A DNA stretch of 64,000 bases from Brugia malayi. Taxonomy: Eukaryota; Nematoda; Chromadorea; Rhabditida; Onchocercidae. Location of the stretch: contig NW_025062477.1 in assembly GCF_000002995.4 (NCBI RefSeq), positions 12,878,696 through 12,942,695 of the forward strand. Reading direction: 5' to 3'. Position 1 is the stretch's first letter. The number at the start of each line of letters is the position of its first letter. Below, piece after piece: positions 51,578-64,000 of this stretch. The notes below the pieces were generated by a model, which did not search any database, was not told the origin of the DNA, and worked only from the letters and a program-made list of their open reading frames with translations. The translations under genes were made by a program, and so were the position numbers.

Positions 51578-54080
51578 AATGTAAGATATTACCATTATAT
51601 ATGTCAAAATTTATTATCAGTTGCCAAAAATTAATCACCAAATTATGCAGTATATATACGTAAATGAATTAAACCAAAAGAAACAACTTGATTCAAAACT
51701 ACCAAGAACTAATTATTACAATTAATATAACATAATGAACCACATGCACTTATAAAATCAACAGGAGGAAGAAAATCATAATACAACACTGCTTTTAGCA
51801 ACTATCCTACTGTAAATGTCGCATATTCTTTTCGCTTCAACCGTAAATTGGTGCCGACCCGTAAAATATTGTAGCTGTTGCGGAATACGATGACTTCCAT
51901 TTATTGTAAAAGGGGTTTTGAAAATATATTCGTTTGTGGAGACGTGCGAGACTTAGTAGGCTTAATTATTCGTTATGGGTAACAAACTAGTTGGAGTTTT
52001 CTATTGGACTGAATAACTAGGCCAGATAGCTTATCAGAGTCGAATAATTGAGCCAGATACCTTATTAATATTAAATAAATTTTTTTGTAAATTCGACTGA
52101 GTAATTTAAAATGTAAATTTGCAACACTGCAAGAGCCTACCATTTAAAAGAGCAGCAGAAGATTAATTATCTGAATTAAATGATTTAAATGGCCTAAACA
52201 GCTGAACTTATTGCTCACCAGCAATGGTCAATTGGCTATTGAAGATGAACATTTAATTAAAATTTGTTAGAACTTACAAATATAAATTAACTGCTGAAAT
52301 GAAATTGTTTAAAATGTCCATTTGAATAGAACTGGTCAAACTAATGAACAAAACTTCATATTTCCAACATATGGTAGTAAATGAAAGAAATGGAAAGATA
52401 TATACAAAGATTAAAGCTTAATTTTATCATGATAATTCCCTAAAATAGTCTGGAATAAGATAATGGTGTCGTATTTACTAAAAGTAAAGTTTAAGGTGAG
52501 ACATATTTTTACTTTACATATTGCAAAGGAAAGTATTATTTTTCAAACAAATATAGATGGTCTATTTTGACAAAACAATATTTCAAAAATTTCAACTTAA
52601 CGAATAAAAATGGGGATAATGCAAAAAGTTTCATGATAGAATCGATCCGTAACATTAATAAATCAGGTTAACAGGTTACTGTTTCACATATCTTCATAGA
52701 AGTGACATATCTTCTACGTATTGCTTTAGTTTAGCTATGACATTTTTCTACTTTATATCATGTTTTTTAAAAATTTATAAGATTTCTGAAATAATCGTCA
52801 GGATAAGTCAAAATACATTAGGATGAGTGTAAACACTTGATTTCGAAATTTGATATAAAAATATTTTAAAAAGCATCAACCTAAGTGGTTCTAAATGAAA
52901 CGAACAGAGTGTTAAACTCAAGCAATTTATGGTACAAAGCTTTTTCTAAGAATTCTTACATAATTTCTTCTCTGTACATATCAGTTTCGGATAAGGATTC
53001 AATGATATATAAATACGGAAACGGTTATGCACCGGAAAATGTACATGATATGATATAGCTCAGAGAACAGTTTGTAGGATTGGGAATGTTAATCATCCAT
53101 TATTTAGTATTCATATTCTGTTGTATGATGTAAAAATAGTACTTTCCGAATTAGTGCTCAGTAATTAATATGTTAAAATGCAAAATTCCGGTTGTTGTTA
53201 AATGCAAAACGTCTTCCGTTCTCTAACTTCTGAACGTATGTTGTTGATATCCGGTAAAGGATAGCGGTCTCTCACCTGATTTAATTAAAAAAAATTTTCT
53301 GAAGTTTATTACTATTTTTTTTTTAATATTTCAATACTCGTGACAGAGAAGATGAAACAGTATGTGAGGAAAAAATGCCACTGAAAGAAGTGGTATGTCA
53401 AAGGTCAAGTTAAGCGGTAAACAGAGATATGATTGAGAGTTTTGGTTCTATGATTTATTGCTCATTTTAGTAGTATTGGCACTAGTGAGAGGTTTGTTGG
53501 TTCGGTGAAATTATTAGGGATTTTCTTATCAGAGATCAACGATCAGTGTATAGATTTATATACAGATATTTAGTCTTTCGAAACGTTATTGCTACTGTAG
53601 AGGTTTGTCGATTTGTTGAAATTAATTCCTAAACTTCCATTTCTAATTTTTCTTCAATTCTTTTATCAATTTCAAATTCTTCTATAAATTTTCAAAAAAG
53701 AGAAATAACTTTTTTTTTTTTTATGAGTTATTACTTAATAAAATATATTTGTAATTAAAACTTCGCTTTTTCATTAATGATAAACAAATTTTTTATTCTT
53801 CTATGTTTAAAGATATTTTTTATTCTTTCTTAAAACTATGAAATTATTATAGTTATCATGACAAAATGACATAATATGAAATTATTCTATGCAATATTAG
53901 TTATTATTTTTGAAAAAAAAAAAAAAAAACAAAAACAAAAACAAGAAACATTCCAAAGTAAAATTAAAGAATTAAAAAAAGTCTTTTCAATATTTCCTAA
54001 TTTTTGATAGCCTTTGATTTTGATAGTTTCCTTTTTTTCCATTTTTTTATTCTGTAAATTACTTTTATACTAATTAATAT
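51578..54080. other. divergent intergenic region
   Basis: 2.5 kb between Rpt5 (-) and the unknown six-exon gene (+). It is AT-rich with poly-T and poly-A runs near 53710 and 53918-53936. No gene, tRNA or repeat family recognised. It probably contains both promoters. Confidence 0.55.
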
Positions 54081-54088
54081 CATTTAGA

Positions 54089-57000
54089 ATGGCTCAGGAA
54101 TCACTAAGAAGTGATCAATTTACAGTTTGGGTAAGGGAGAAAAAAATTGGGTTTCTACGAGAAAGAGCACTGCTATGGCGAGTGAAACATGCAAAACGAA
54201 TGGGTGAGGACCCTAAGCGACAGATTGCTACGGCGGGTCATCTGGTGGTTGTAAAGAGAAAGGATGCTTTAGGTACCTTAGGACCAGCTATACTTGAAGT
54301 TTTATTCAATGAGAATCCACTGGATGAATTAGTTACTGCTTTGAGAGAAGCTAGCACAGAAATGGTAAATATTGATTGAAAACAAAATCATCAATTGATT
54401 AACATTTATTAATTTTTCTCTTCCATTTTGTTTTTTTTTTTTTTTTTTTTTTTTTTGGTGCAATTTAAATACTTTTTGTTTTGTTTTTTTTTGAAGATAA
54501 AATAATTTTTCTTATGAAATATATCGAACTTTAAAATTTCTTGAAAATTTTTCTTTCCCTAAGTTATCTTATAATGTTTTTGATTTTAAATCCAATTTTT
54601 TTAGTGTTTTCAAAATATATATATATTCATAAAAATTTTTTCTATATTTTATATTTTAGGTTCGAGAATTTTTATCCGATTTACGTTATTTGCTTGTAAG
54701 TGAATCGGATGCGCAAATTTCAGACATAACATTTTTCTTATCAAATGCATCTCTGTTAACTGCATTTTCCTATAGAAGTCAACAGAAAGGTATTAGTGAT
54801 GACGATTTTGAAGCTTTATTCCCAGCGTTATCAGATGCACAGGTTTTTTTTTTTTTTTTTTAGTTTTTCATATACTAAATAGATTAATTAAAGTTAGGGC
54901 AACATTATGAGTATTAGAAAAGGAATTTTGTTTGATGATGCGATGGCATAGCCAACCTATGATCATATCATGAATTACTCCAAATAATTTGATTAAAAAT
55001 TTTAATTAATCCTTACATCATTATCATGTATTTGAAGTTTTTCGGAAAAATCTTCCATCATACTTTTATATGATTCAATCATTATTATTATCATCATCTA
55101 TTGCTACGATTATGATAAGATTTCGAAATGGACTTTTATCAAGTGTCACAGATATTATACAACCATTGATAATTTAAATCATCGGATGGATTCAAAGATT
55201 GGTACGACTTTCTCCGGAAGGTTGATACACTGATACATACACAATTGTGCAGTCGTTGACTGATATATCATAATAGACTTTTTTTATTATAATTTGATTT
55301 TAAAATAACTGGATAAAATTATTGCTCATAAAAAAAAAAAAAAATCAAACATTGTTTTTTTTAAACGTATTTTAGATTCGATTGATTGATTTAAATGGAA
55401 GTTGTCCAACGAAGGAAATTCAACTGATTGTTAAAAATCTGAACGTAAGATTGGTTCGATTTCACAGATATCCTGGTGTAAATGTCAGTTTTATTTGTAT
55501 GTATGTTAAGGCGTGTGAAAATGTGTGTGTGTGTGTCGTTATATATTTTTTTTCTCTCTGTTTTTAATAATTTACGAAAAAATTTCATGAAAGAGAAACT
55601 TTTTCTTAAATTTATTTTAAAAAATTGTTTACCATTAAGGATTTGAATAAGCTCGAAGGAAACTACATTATAAAATAGTTATTTTGTTTCTATTAATACT
55701 ATTAATTTCTATTAATTTTGTTTCTATTAAATTTTTATAAAAATTATGTTTTCAAATTAATAAAAAGAAAAGTTTTCTTTATATTTCAGGTAGAAACATT
55801 CGAGAATACAAAACTGTTGAATTCTGCAGTTGAATTTATTGTTGCACAAGGACTACATCCTAGCATTGAAAATAGTGGAATGAGATTTTTGAGACATTTA
55901 AAAAATGTTTTCCCCGCAATAAAACAAATTTTTTGGGATTGGAGTATGATGATGCCAACCTTAACATGCATAGATGCTGAAGTTATGGCTTGTTTAAATG
56001 AATTGTTAAATTTGTACAAGTATGTTAATGTTAATAATTAATACATTACGAATATTTGTTGATCTCAAAATTTTTCATTTTCTTCATTTACATTTTTTTT
56101 CAAATTAATACATGAAGTAAAATAATAATAATAATATTTATTGTAATATGAATTATGTTATCATGAAAACAATGATTATCTTAGTAATCTATCAAATTAC
56201 TAACTAAATCCTTGGATGTAATTCCATCAAGATTTATCGGGATCACATGATAAATCAATGGAACGTATTCATTTGATAGCAATAGTCAATATGAATGATT
56301 AAGTATCGATACTGTTGAGATCATAGTAATGTTTTTGTGAGCTTTCAATCATCTCTCCTAAAATTATATCTCCTTAAATTATTTGGTATTTTTTTTTTTT
56401 TTTTGACTTAGGAGTGATTTCATAGTTACTTTAAATTCTTATATATCACTTAAAAAGTAATAAAGCGAAAAATGGAGATAATTTTTTTCAAAAATTGAAT
56501 ATCTTAATTGTGAGAAAATAAAAACAGTAAAAATGAGAAAAAAATAAATGAAAAGATTAATTCAGAGAAATGGAAATGAATTTATTAGCAATTCTTTTCT
56601 TCATGTCAAGCGAAGGAAGTGAGGAATTAATGGAAGTAATTTGGAAACATTTAAAAACATTTCATCTGCCAAATGCGAAGATGAGAAAAGTAATGCGAGA
56701 TGATAAACCATATTATTGTCCACCGTACATGTTCTTCATTGCTGGTATGATCATTTATGATTTTTCCAAAAAACAGGAAAAATTTTGAAATTGAGAAGCT
56801 TAAGTGAAATTCATGGTTATTTATTAGAAAAAGAAAGGATAGATGAACAAACTTAGCAAGGAATACATATCGTAGTCTTCCATGTTCCTAACTTATATCT
56901 TTACTACTGAAGTTAATTAGAGTCTTGTTTTCCAAAATAATACTGTTATATCCTTTATAAAAGTATCTGTTTTAAGTTTATGTATTACTTACAATGATAA

Positions 57001-57443
57001 TGATAGTAGTTGACAGCTGACAGAATTTCATCTATTATGGAATTCATCTTGACAGAACCACTTTTTTTCTTTCTTCTCCTTTCTCTCTATTCTAGACACA
57101 AGGGAAACTTTTATTAACTGTAAGTTAAAATTTATATTTCGATTGCTTGTAACAGATAAAAATAAATGGAAATTAACAATTCTCACTCATTAAAATAACT
57201 GTATTTTAGTAGCTTATATAAATTAAAATGCCATCCTCTATTCTCTTTTTTACTCTTAATTTTTCTTTTCTTATCTCAGGAACATCCGAAAAGATTAGTC
57301 GTTTGGAAAAAATTGTTTGCACGGATCGAATTGTTGAACCAGACCTACGACATTTTCTGTATGTTCAAAATCGATCGATAAACATTTACAAAAATGACAA
57401 CATTTATGAATTTATGGGATTTGATTATGAACGTGATGATTGA
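54089..57443 (+). CDS. six-exon gene of unknown function
   Basis: Exons 54089-54364, 54660-54842, 55376-55444, 55790-56019, 56566-56744, 57280-57443 join in phase to 366 aa. Every internal acceptor is of the TTTCAG/TTTTAG/CTCAG type. An acceptor CATTTAG sits one base before the ATG, so the message is probably trans-spliced. The N-terminus (about 1-50) is basic and charged (RERALLWRVKHAKRMGED). The rest alternates leucine-rich helical segments (ILEVLFNENPLDELVTALRE, EFLSDLRYLLVSE) and looks like an alpha-helical, possibly repeat-type fold. The C-terminus is acidic (DYERDD). No signal peptide, membrane segment or catalytic motif is visible. The block FWDWSMMMPTLTCIDAE is distinctive. I do not recognise the family. 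The intact splicing and mixed codons argue strongly for a real gene. Confidence 0.85.
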
Positions 57444-57448
57444 ATGCA

Positions 57449-57469
57449 TTATATATATATATATATATC
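57449..57469. repeat. AT dinucleotide repeat
   Basis: A short AT run in the 3' flank directly after the stop codon of the unknown gene. Confidence 0.9.
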
Positions 57470-59443
57470 ATTTATGTGACTATTTTTAATCAGTTGATAT
57501 TGATGATTTGTCCTTTCTTGTTTTTCCTTTTTTATGATCCTAACGATTTTACAGATATAAGAAAGAATGATATTCTCAAGTGATAGTATTAAACCATTCT
57601 GCAAATAGTTTACCAATGCTTAAAATGATTCAAAATTTTGACTAATGTTTGTTTTGCCTTTGTTAAAAATTCAAGAAGAATGAATATGATACTTGATATC
57701 GATATAGGATATTTAGAAAAATCAACTTTTTACATGCATGTTTATGAAAATTAAATGCAACAAATATTTCATTATATTCATGTTCATATTCTTTCATAAA
57801 TTATACTGTTGATTAGAGAAAAAAATATGTGTTGGCATATTCTTGTAAGTTTCCTGAAAAGATAAAGAAAAAAGCAACAGCAAATTTGACTTGGAAGCAT
57901 TAAAAATTTGAACGGATTGAATGAATGGTCAATCACTTGTAATGTCACAGATGCCAATCCACAACAATGGGATATTGTTTTGAAAATGTTGCAAAATCTT
58001 TAGAAAAACATTGATTTGGTGAGTTGTTAAAAGTGAATATAAGCATAATGGTCATCTCTAATCAAATTATTATCCGTATTTTCAAATTAAAGTTTTCATA
58101 GTTCCACCACAAAACATTATTGGTTTAAGATTTTTTTTTCGGTTGAAAAGAAAAAATTATGATATTGTACATGCCAAAACGGAAATGTGTCATATGCGTT
58201 GTAAGACTATTCGAAAAATACGTCGAAAAAAAAAAAAAAAAAAAAACGGTGTACGTATAGTTTCAGTGTATAATTTCAAACCAAACCAGTTAAGAAACAT
58301 AATTAGGTAAAGAAATTTTTTATCATACATTTTAACATATTCAAAAAACAATTCCAAAAGACGTAGCTAAATTATTCGTCTAGCTAATCCCTTTTTCTTA
58401 ACAATAAATTAGAAAAAATATCAAAACCGATTGTCCTAACCATAAATTTATAAGTAACAACAGCAAATACCATATCCATAACGCGAAAATCAAGCATAAT
58501 TAAATGTTCACTGGCCGAAAGATCTAAGCAGGAAAATTAACCCGAAATTCTGCATAACGATACATTATATTTTAATCCTTCATCACTTAAAAAATGAAAC
58601 GGTTATGCACAAATCATCATGTTACTCTCGCTTCTTAGTATTAATGATAAAAAAAAATAAACATTATGTGCAACAACCTCCTTAAATTCACATGTAATTA
58701 CAAAAGTTTACTTCTATTACGTGAAAAGAGGGGAAATTAAAATTAAAAGGCCGATATATGAAATTTTACCTTAATTAATTATAAGGAGATTCTGCAAGCA
58801 ATAGTAATGCATAGTTTACAATAAAAAAAAAACTATATATACCTACTATGGATAAGTCGAGGAAAATCCGAAATAATGATAGCAGTTTTTTCTTTTTTTT
58901 TTATTTGCTTTTTGCAAGATACTTCCACCTTGCTTAAAAATACAAAAATATACTTATTCTTTCGTTATATTGTCAAGTCTTTGTCATGTGATGACTCTAT
59001 CGGATTCTATGTGGAAGTGAAGCCTATATGTGACAAAGTTTCTATCATTTTATCACTAATTTATACAAGGTATATTCAATCGATGTATATTATGATCGAT
59101 AAAAACATGATAATAAGTAACCACCAAGTGATTAAGGAGAATATGATTTTCATCAAAATCAAGGAATTGAAAAGACAATTCCTAAATCTGAATGTTTTTC
59201 AAACATGAAACAAAAAATATGTCATCTACTGTGAACTAATGCGCAAAACCTTTTCTGTACTTTCAAATAACTGAACCTATAAGTGATAAGCATAATCCAA
59301 TAAATTTATCGATTGATTTTATTCAGACTCAAATCTACTGCGCTTTTTTTAATTCTATGCGCTTGACCTCTTAATTTAATTTACTGCAATTCTAATCATC
59401 AAATATCACAAGTAAAACCTTGCTTTATGATATGCACACGAGA
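57470..59443. other. convergent intergenic region
   Basis: About 2 kb between the unknown gene (+) and L24 (-). A 110-codon frame at 58876-59208 is AT-rich and unconvincing. A possible L24 poly(A) signal (AATAAA on the minus strand) lies at 59318-59323. Confidence 0.55.
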
Positions 59444-61580
59444 TCAATACCAATATGATGGTTGCAATTTACGCTTATCTTGAATACCCATTGCATCTGC
59501 AATTTCTTCCTCAAATGATTTGAGTACAGGTTTGTAGGTTTTTTCCAGGACAATTTCTGCAGGTGTATCCTTACCTTCCACTTCTGTAATAGAATCTTGT
59601 GATAAACTACTTCAGTAAATATCTTTTCATCACGAGTGACTAGAAATCATCTCATAAGCTGATGTATGGATTCTAGTCTCATATTACAATGGAGCTAGCA
59701 GATAAATATTATTCATCTATAACTACATCTTTTCGAATACTTACAATCACTCCAAAACCTAACAAACATACCAACATATCGATCGGGACTCAGGTATTCT
59801 GAAGTAACTTGAGCCAATTGTGGCACTGGAATCTGGAATTTGGACTTCTTGCTGATCCTGATATACTCATTCCCTTCCTCATTTAACACCCAGGCTGCTT
59901 CGCAAGGTTCACTAAAATAGAAAAATGATGTCATGTCAACCGAATGAATGAATAGAGCAGTAGACAGTTGAATATGTGAATTTTCTTTAACAGCCAATGC
60001 AAGCTTATGCGTAACCTACAATAATGTTGAATAATCATATAAAGGAATAATTCCCCGACTAGACAAAAAAAGAGATATCGCATAGACAACTTTAATTAAA
60101 AAACAGCTGAACTGAATCACTTAAATTTCGATTGACAACATACTTATCACTTGGGTCGATTAGCTTCACTTGTCCCTTATGAACATATAAAGGTTGCTCA
60201 ATTTGTCGATAAAGAGGATCCATGTCACTGAAGTTTTCGGAATCGTTGATAAGTTTCTATAAAAAATTTAAATTTATATATATAAAGAACGAAAATCATC
60301 GGATTACAGCTCCCCGACTAGACAAAAACAAAAATAAAAAATTACAGGTGAATTTGTAGTAATTATAAATAAAAAGATTAGTAACAGTAAGATTTTTTTT
60401 TTAATATTTTATCGATTATTAATGGTAAGAATAGTAATTAAAGCTCACGGTATGTCGTCCTTTCACAAATATAGCATTGGTTTCCTTATTAACACGTGAT
60501 ACAACTCCCGTTTTGCCTTTGTCCTTTCCAATCATCACCTGCACCAAATCACCCGGAAATATTGTCCATTCTTCCGCTGGAATGGCCACCTTTTTTTCAT
60601 GTCTTAAAATACTGTCAATTATCAGTAGGAAAACAAAATTTTGAGAAAAGAAATAAGACTAATGCCGTCGATGGCATACTGTTTGCTTCTTTGACTAAAA
60701 TAACGAAGATTTAAATCCAACCTATTATAACACATGTAGCTTATAAACGACAAATGAAAAACTAGATAGACCTTTTGCAAAAAAAATCAACATTTTAGTT
60801 GATAAATTATCATAAGCGAAGGCCAAGGTCATAATTACTTTTTTGACATTAATGAGCACTGATGACGACACCGGATAAGGTATATTGATGATTTATAAAT
60901 CAATATAATCTGATACATCAAACGACATTTTATATCAAACCAAATTTCAAATTCCCAAAAGAAAAAACCCACAGACAATTCGACTAACGTAGTAGCACAG
61001 ATATGGGAGCCGAAAAATTTTAAATCTCATTTTGAAAGGTTTTGAAAGCATGTTTATAGCAAGAAGGACTTACAGTATTTGCCATTTAACCAATAAAAAG
61101 TTCACTGATTAAGGCTCCTATTAGGACATATGTTATGAAAATTATTCAGCTAATTGAAAATAAAGGAAACTCAGTGCCTCTCACTGTTTTTTCGAAAGAA
61201 AATGGAAGAAATTTACCTTAGCTCAAAGAATTTATGCATTAATTTGTGTTGGTGATATTCACGTGCTCGTTGTACGTTTTTCTCAAATGTTTCTAATTCC
61301 CATGGGCGTCCATCGGATGGTACGTAATCATCGGGATGCAACCTGAAGATATTTTCGTCAAATTTTTGAAGATTTTAAATGTTCAAAAATTTAACTACTC
61401 TACATATAAAAAAGCTTACGTCCAACGCACAATATCAGGTGCACCGTATCGATTGGTATAAACTTTTTTAGGAACTGTACGCTTCACTTTTCCCACATAT
61501 TCTTTTGGCACGTGTTTAGCAAAGTCTAATTCCATATATGTTCGACGTACACTACGCGATAATACGCGAGTTGGCCACAT
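59444..61580 (-). CDS. mrpl-24: mitochondrial ribosomal protein L24 (uL24m)
   Basis: Six exons, 5' to 3': 61580-61420, 61342-61217, 60602-60449, 60256-60144, 59911-59772, 59583-59444, giving 277 aa in consistent phase. Human MRPL24 is shorter (216). The N-terminus MWPTRVLSRSVRRTYMEL is arginine-rich, consistent with mitochondrial import. The KOW/L24 core is AEEWTIFPGDLVQVMIGKDK followed by GKTGVVSRVNKETNAIFVKG, at about residues 105-143. HKGQVKLIDPSDNEP matches LLHRQVKLVDPMDRKP of human L24m. The C-terminus LEKTYKPVLKSFEEEIADAM ..YWY matches [20 protein letters not shown]..YWY. By family knowledge it is an early-assembling protein of the mitochondrial large subunit. A likely spliced-leader acceptor (GTTTTAG) lies 15 bases upstream of the ATG. 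Confidence 0.95.
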
Positions 61581-61598
61581 TTATAGTATGATTATCTA
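61581..61598 (-). promoter_or_regulatory. putative spliced-leader acceptor for mrpl-24
   Basis: Minus-strand ATGTTTTAG ends at 61596, leaving a 15-base leader before the L24 ATG. No upstream coding exon is seen. Confidence 0.55.
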
Positions 61599-61844
61599 AA
61601 ACATAAGATATGACAAATAAAAGTTACTCAAGTAGGGATTACGGCAATTATTAGTGATTAACATTAATAATAAGTTTAAATCTCAAACCAATGACAAATT
61701 ACGGAAGAATTATGTTAAAAATCATGACAAACAATATAGATTCACGACAAAGCCAAAGGTAACTAATGAGAACTTTAGCAGTTGGAGAAAAATGAAACCA
61801 TAACCGAAATAGTCACGATAAAAGTAAAATGCCTTTGAATTCGT

Positions 61845-61878
61845 CCGGAAAGGATGCCTGTAAGTACCGGAAAGGATG
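61845..61878. promoter_or_regulatory. paired CCGGAAAGGATG motifs upstream of mrpl-24
   Basis: The 12-mer CCGGAAAGGATG occurs at 61845-61856 and 61867-61878, 22 bases apart, about two helical turns. The GGAA core in a CCGGAA context resembles an ETS-type binding site. It lies about 265-300 bases upstream of the L24 start. Regulatory function is inferred only. Confidence 0.4.
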
Positions 61879-63487
61879 ATCTGTTATGTTTCTCGATGTC
61901 ACTACACTGTTCATCAACTTTGTTGGAGTATCGAAGTGTTTCGGTTCTAAAATGTTGTAATATTTTCTATTAATTCAGTTAGGTTAATTTAATATTTTGG
62001 AGGATAAAAACTTAAAATTAGTGTATTTGACAATTTGAATAGAAATATGTATGTTAACTTTTGTAATGTTGATGAGACAGTTAGGAGTTGCTAAGACAGT
62101 TAAATGCTTCATTGATATTATCATTATTTTAAATCAAGGTTGAACTAAATTAAAGTTTGCAAATGCTAAATATCAGAATACGAAACCAATTGTGAGAAAT
62201 TGCAGGTTTTGTTGAAAAAAATTCACACTGATAAAAATTTCAATCGTATAACAAGAATTCGTTTCACTGTGCTAAAAGTTTGCTTTGTGATGGTGAACAA
62301 ATGAACTGTCATGGAATGTAATCATTTCAAACACATTTTAAAATAAATTTCATTTGAAAATTTCATTAATTTCAAAATGAAGTTAACTTTCGAGACGAAA
62401 GCCTGCATGTGGTAATAGGAGAATGTAGATAGATGAATGATGAATGGTAGGAGCGTTTCATTGGTTCATGCGGTGGATTTTAGGTTGCAGTACAGGTTGC
62501 GTATCATTTCTTTACATCCGGTAATTCCTTGTTTGATCATTCGTTTTGCAATTGATATTACGGCAGAAAAATGAGGTAGTGGTAGTGGCGAAGTATTTGC
62601 ACGATGCACTTGCTATTGCGATGAGAGGACTGCACTTTGTACACTTTTCCGGATTTAACATGATATCATGCAGCCTTTTTATTTAGATGATATCATAACC
62701 GGTCGGAGAAAGAAGTATTTTCAATTAACCCTGTAGTAATAGTGATTCATCATGTCATCGTATGGTGACGTCATCGTGTCTAGGTGTCCGGATTGTGTGC
62801 ATAAGAGAAAAAAGAATGAAGAAGGCAGAGCAAGAAATAGTTGAGAATTGATTACTGAATAAGCAAAGGGAGCAACCGTATTTAAGTTTTAATTTCGTTT
62901 CCTGCTTTAGACATATTTTTTAATTATAAATTCCGGAACGAATTTTTTCCGTTGTTGGAAGCTTTCATGTCTATTTTCGGAATTTTTTCACTTTGTTCTG
63001 AAAATTTTCCATTTTTTGTGATGGGTTTCTCAAAATTTTGATCAAGAAATTTCCTCTTATTTTCTCTCCGACTTTTGTTTTGAAAAATTCTCTCTCAAAA
63101 AAAAAAAAAAAAAAAAAATCTCTTTCAGTGTTAACAGAAAGAAAAATGGAATTTTCCACTAAATACCAAATACTCTACAAATTTTTGTATTTTATTATCG
63201 CACATTAGCCCGTCACTTCCAACAAGTTATATAACATGGTTAGTAGAATAGAAATTTATGAAACTCTATGGGAACTGGTTTCGAAGCTTAAACCAAAGCT
63301 TAAACCAATTTCCCCAATGTTTGGGTTGGGGTTGACATAAGCTAGAAATGGATGTTATCTCCTCGACTTAGCTTCTTTGTAACTGATTTACAATTGTAAC
63401 GTTAGTTACCTACAGTTCCATATATTTAATTGTTTTATAACTGTCATCAGATGTGCTAATTCTGACAATACTATATTTAGGTTTAGG
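61879..63487. other. intergenic region with a GC-richer island
   Basis: No supported gene. An island at about 62430-62690 has a 44-codon frame from the ATG at 62440 (MNGRSVSLVHAVDFRLQYRL) and other open frames on both strands. Poly-A of about 22 bases at 63097-63118. Confidence 0.5.
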
Positions 63488-63796
63488 TTATCCAGCTATA
63501 TTAATAAATAGTAGTAATAGTATTAGTGCTGGGTAACAAGATTTGTGAGATACAACGGATTGCCATACTTTTCTATGCGTGTACATAGAAGTGGAACTTG
63601 TACTTGTACTTGCATTTGCACTTCTGGAAGTGATATAATGCAAACTTGTTCCCTTGATCAGTTCATTATTCCAAGCTAACATAGTCGTATCACTCCACTG
63701 TGGCGTTACTTTTAATGTTTTGTTTTTTTCTGCGTTCACTTTTTCCGTTTTTGCTGATTGACAATGATTTCGCTCATTTCGTCCATCTGTTTGCAT
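63488..63796 (-). CDS. uncertain ORF with C-terminal hydrophobic tail
   Basis: A 102-codon minus-strand frame. The body is polar with a Ser/Thr patch (NASTSTSSTSM) and two cysteines. The C-terminus SCYPALILLLLFINIAG is a short hydrophobic tail preceded by small and polar residues, as in GPI-anchor signals or tail anchors. No N-terminal signal peptide is present in the frame. If real, this is probably a terminal exon with upstream exons beyond the window. The Ser/Thr patch comes from a short degenerate repeat (ACTTGTACTTGC), so chance is possible. Confidence 0.3.
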   Translation of the reverse strand: MQTDGRNERNHCQSAKTEKVNAEKNKTLKVTPQWSDTTMLAWNNELIKGTSLHYITSRSANASTSTSSTSMYTHRKVWQSVVSHKSCYPALILLLLFINIAG

Positions 63797-64000
63797 TTTT
63801 GCAGCACATGATACATTTTATATTTACTAGTAGATGTTGATAGTTTAATGTAAGACAACTTGTGATGACATAATTAATGTCAAAAAAAGTGAAATATATT
63901 CTTCAATAGATGTTAAATACTAAAGTTTTGTCAAGTCACTCCTTTTAATCCATTAATTTAAGTCACAGTTTGAATTACTCGATCTGTTGAAGTATTTATT

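Noticed and set aside
58876..59208. 110-codon frame with a hydrophobic start
   Set aside because: Ile/Lys/Ser-rich AT composition, no convincing acceptor or leader, and no family resemblance. Could be revisited with transcript data.
62430..62690. Several open frames in a GC-richer island
   Set aside because: Frames are open on both strands, as expected where GC is higher, and no splice-consistent model or family emerged.

Overview
The window is nuclear DNA from a nematode, most likely a filarial or other spirurid worm (inference). The DNA is strongly AT-rich, with many homopolymer runs. Genes have many short exons, almost always GT..AG, with T-rich, nematode-style acceptors. Several start codons lie only 1-33 bases after a strong acceptor with no plausible upstream coding exon, which is the signature of spliced-leader trans-splicing. 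Recognisable proteins resemble their nematode counterparts. There is no sign of a prokaryote, plasmid or virus, and no tRNA, rRNA or CRISPR array was seen. All gene models were assembled by hand by joining reading frames across splice sites and checking that phases agree. No database search was possible.

Layout. 1-14.6 kb is gene-poor DNA rich in simple repeats, with a few small GC-richer, exon-like islands. 16.15-20.98 kb (+) is a ZNRF1/2-type RING ubiquitin ligase with an N-myristoylation start. 23.10-24.85 kb (-) is the pre-rRNA processing factor RRP7, convergent with it. 26.46-30.96 kb (+) is adenylosuccinate lyase in 12 exons. 31.8-33.4 kb holds unexplained exon-like segments and repeats. 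34.39-51.56 kb is a run of minus-strand genes: Rpt5 (26S proteasome ATPase), an SLC25A44-like carrier, mitochondrial ribosomal protein L13, frataxin and an RTN4IP1-like oxidoreductase. One small plus-strand gene of unknown function is inserted between L13 and frataxin. 54.09-57.44 kb (+) is a six-exon gene of unknown function. 59.44-61.58 kb (-) is mitochondrial ribosomal protein L24. 61.6-64 kb is mostly noncoding, with one uncertain open frame.

Most genes are housekeeping: purine synthesis, ribosome biogenesis, proteasome and mitochondrial function. Five of the eleven well-supported genes (L13, L24, frataxin, RTN4IP1-like, SLC25A44-like) make mitochondrial proteins, and four of those are consecutive on one strand. 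No clearly new biological system was found. The most interesting points are upstream AUGs in the leaders of frataxin and the RTN4IP1-like gene, a degenerate partial copy of an exon inside an intron of the carrier gene, a 60-base stop-free intron candidate in RRP7, and possible undescribed exons downstream of adenylosuccinate lyase and in the first 12 kb.
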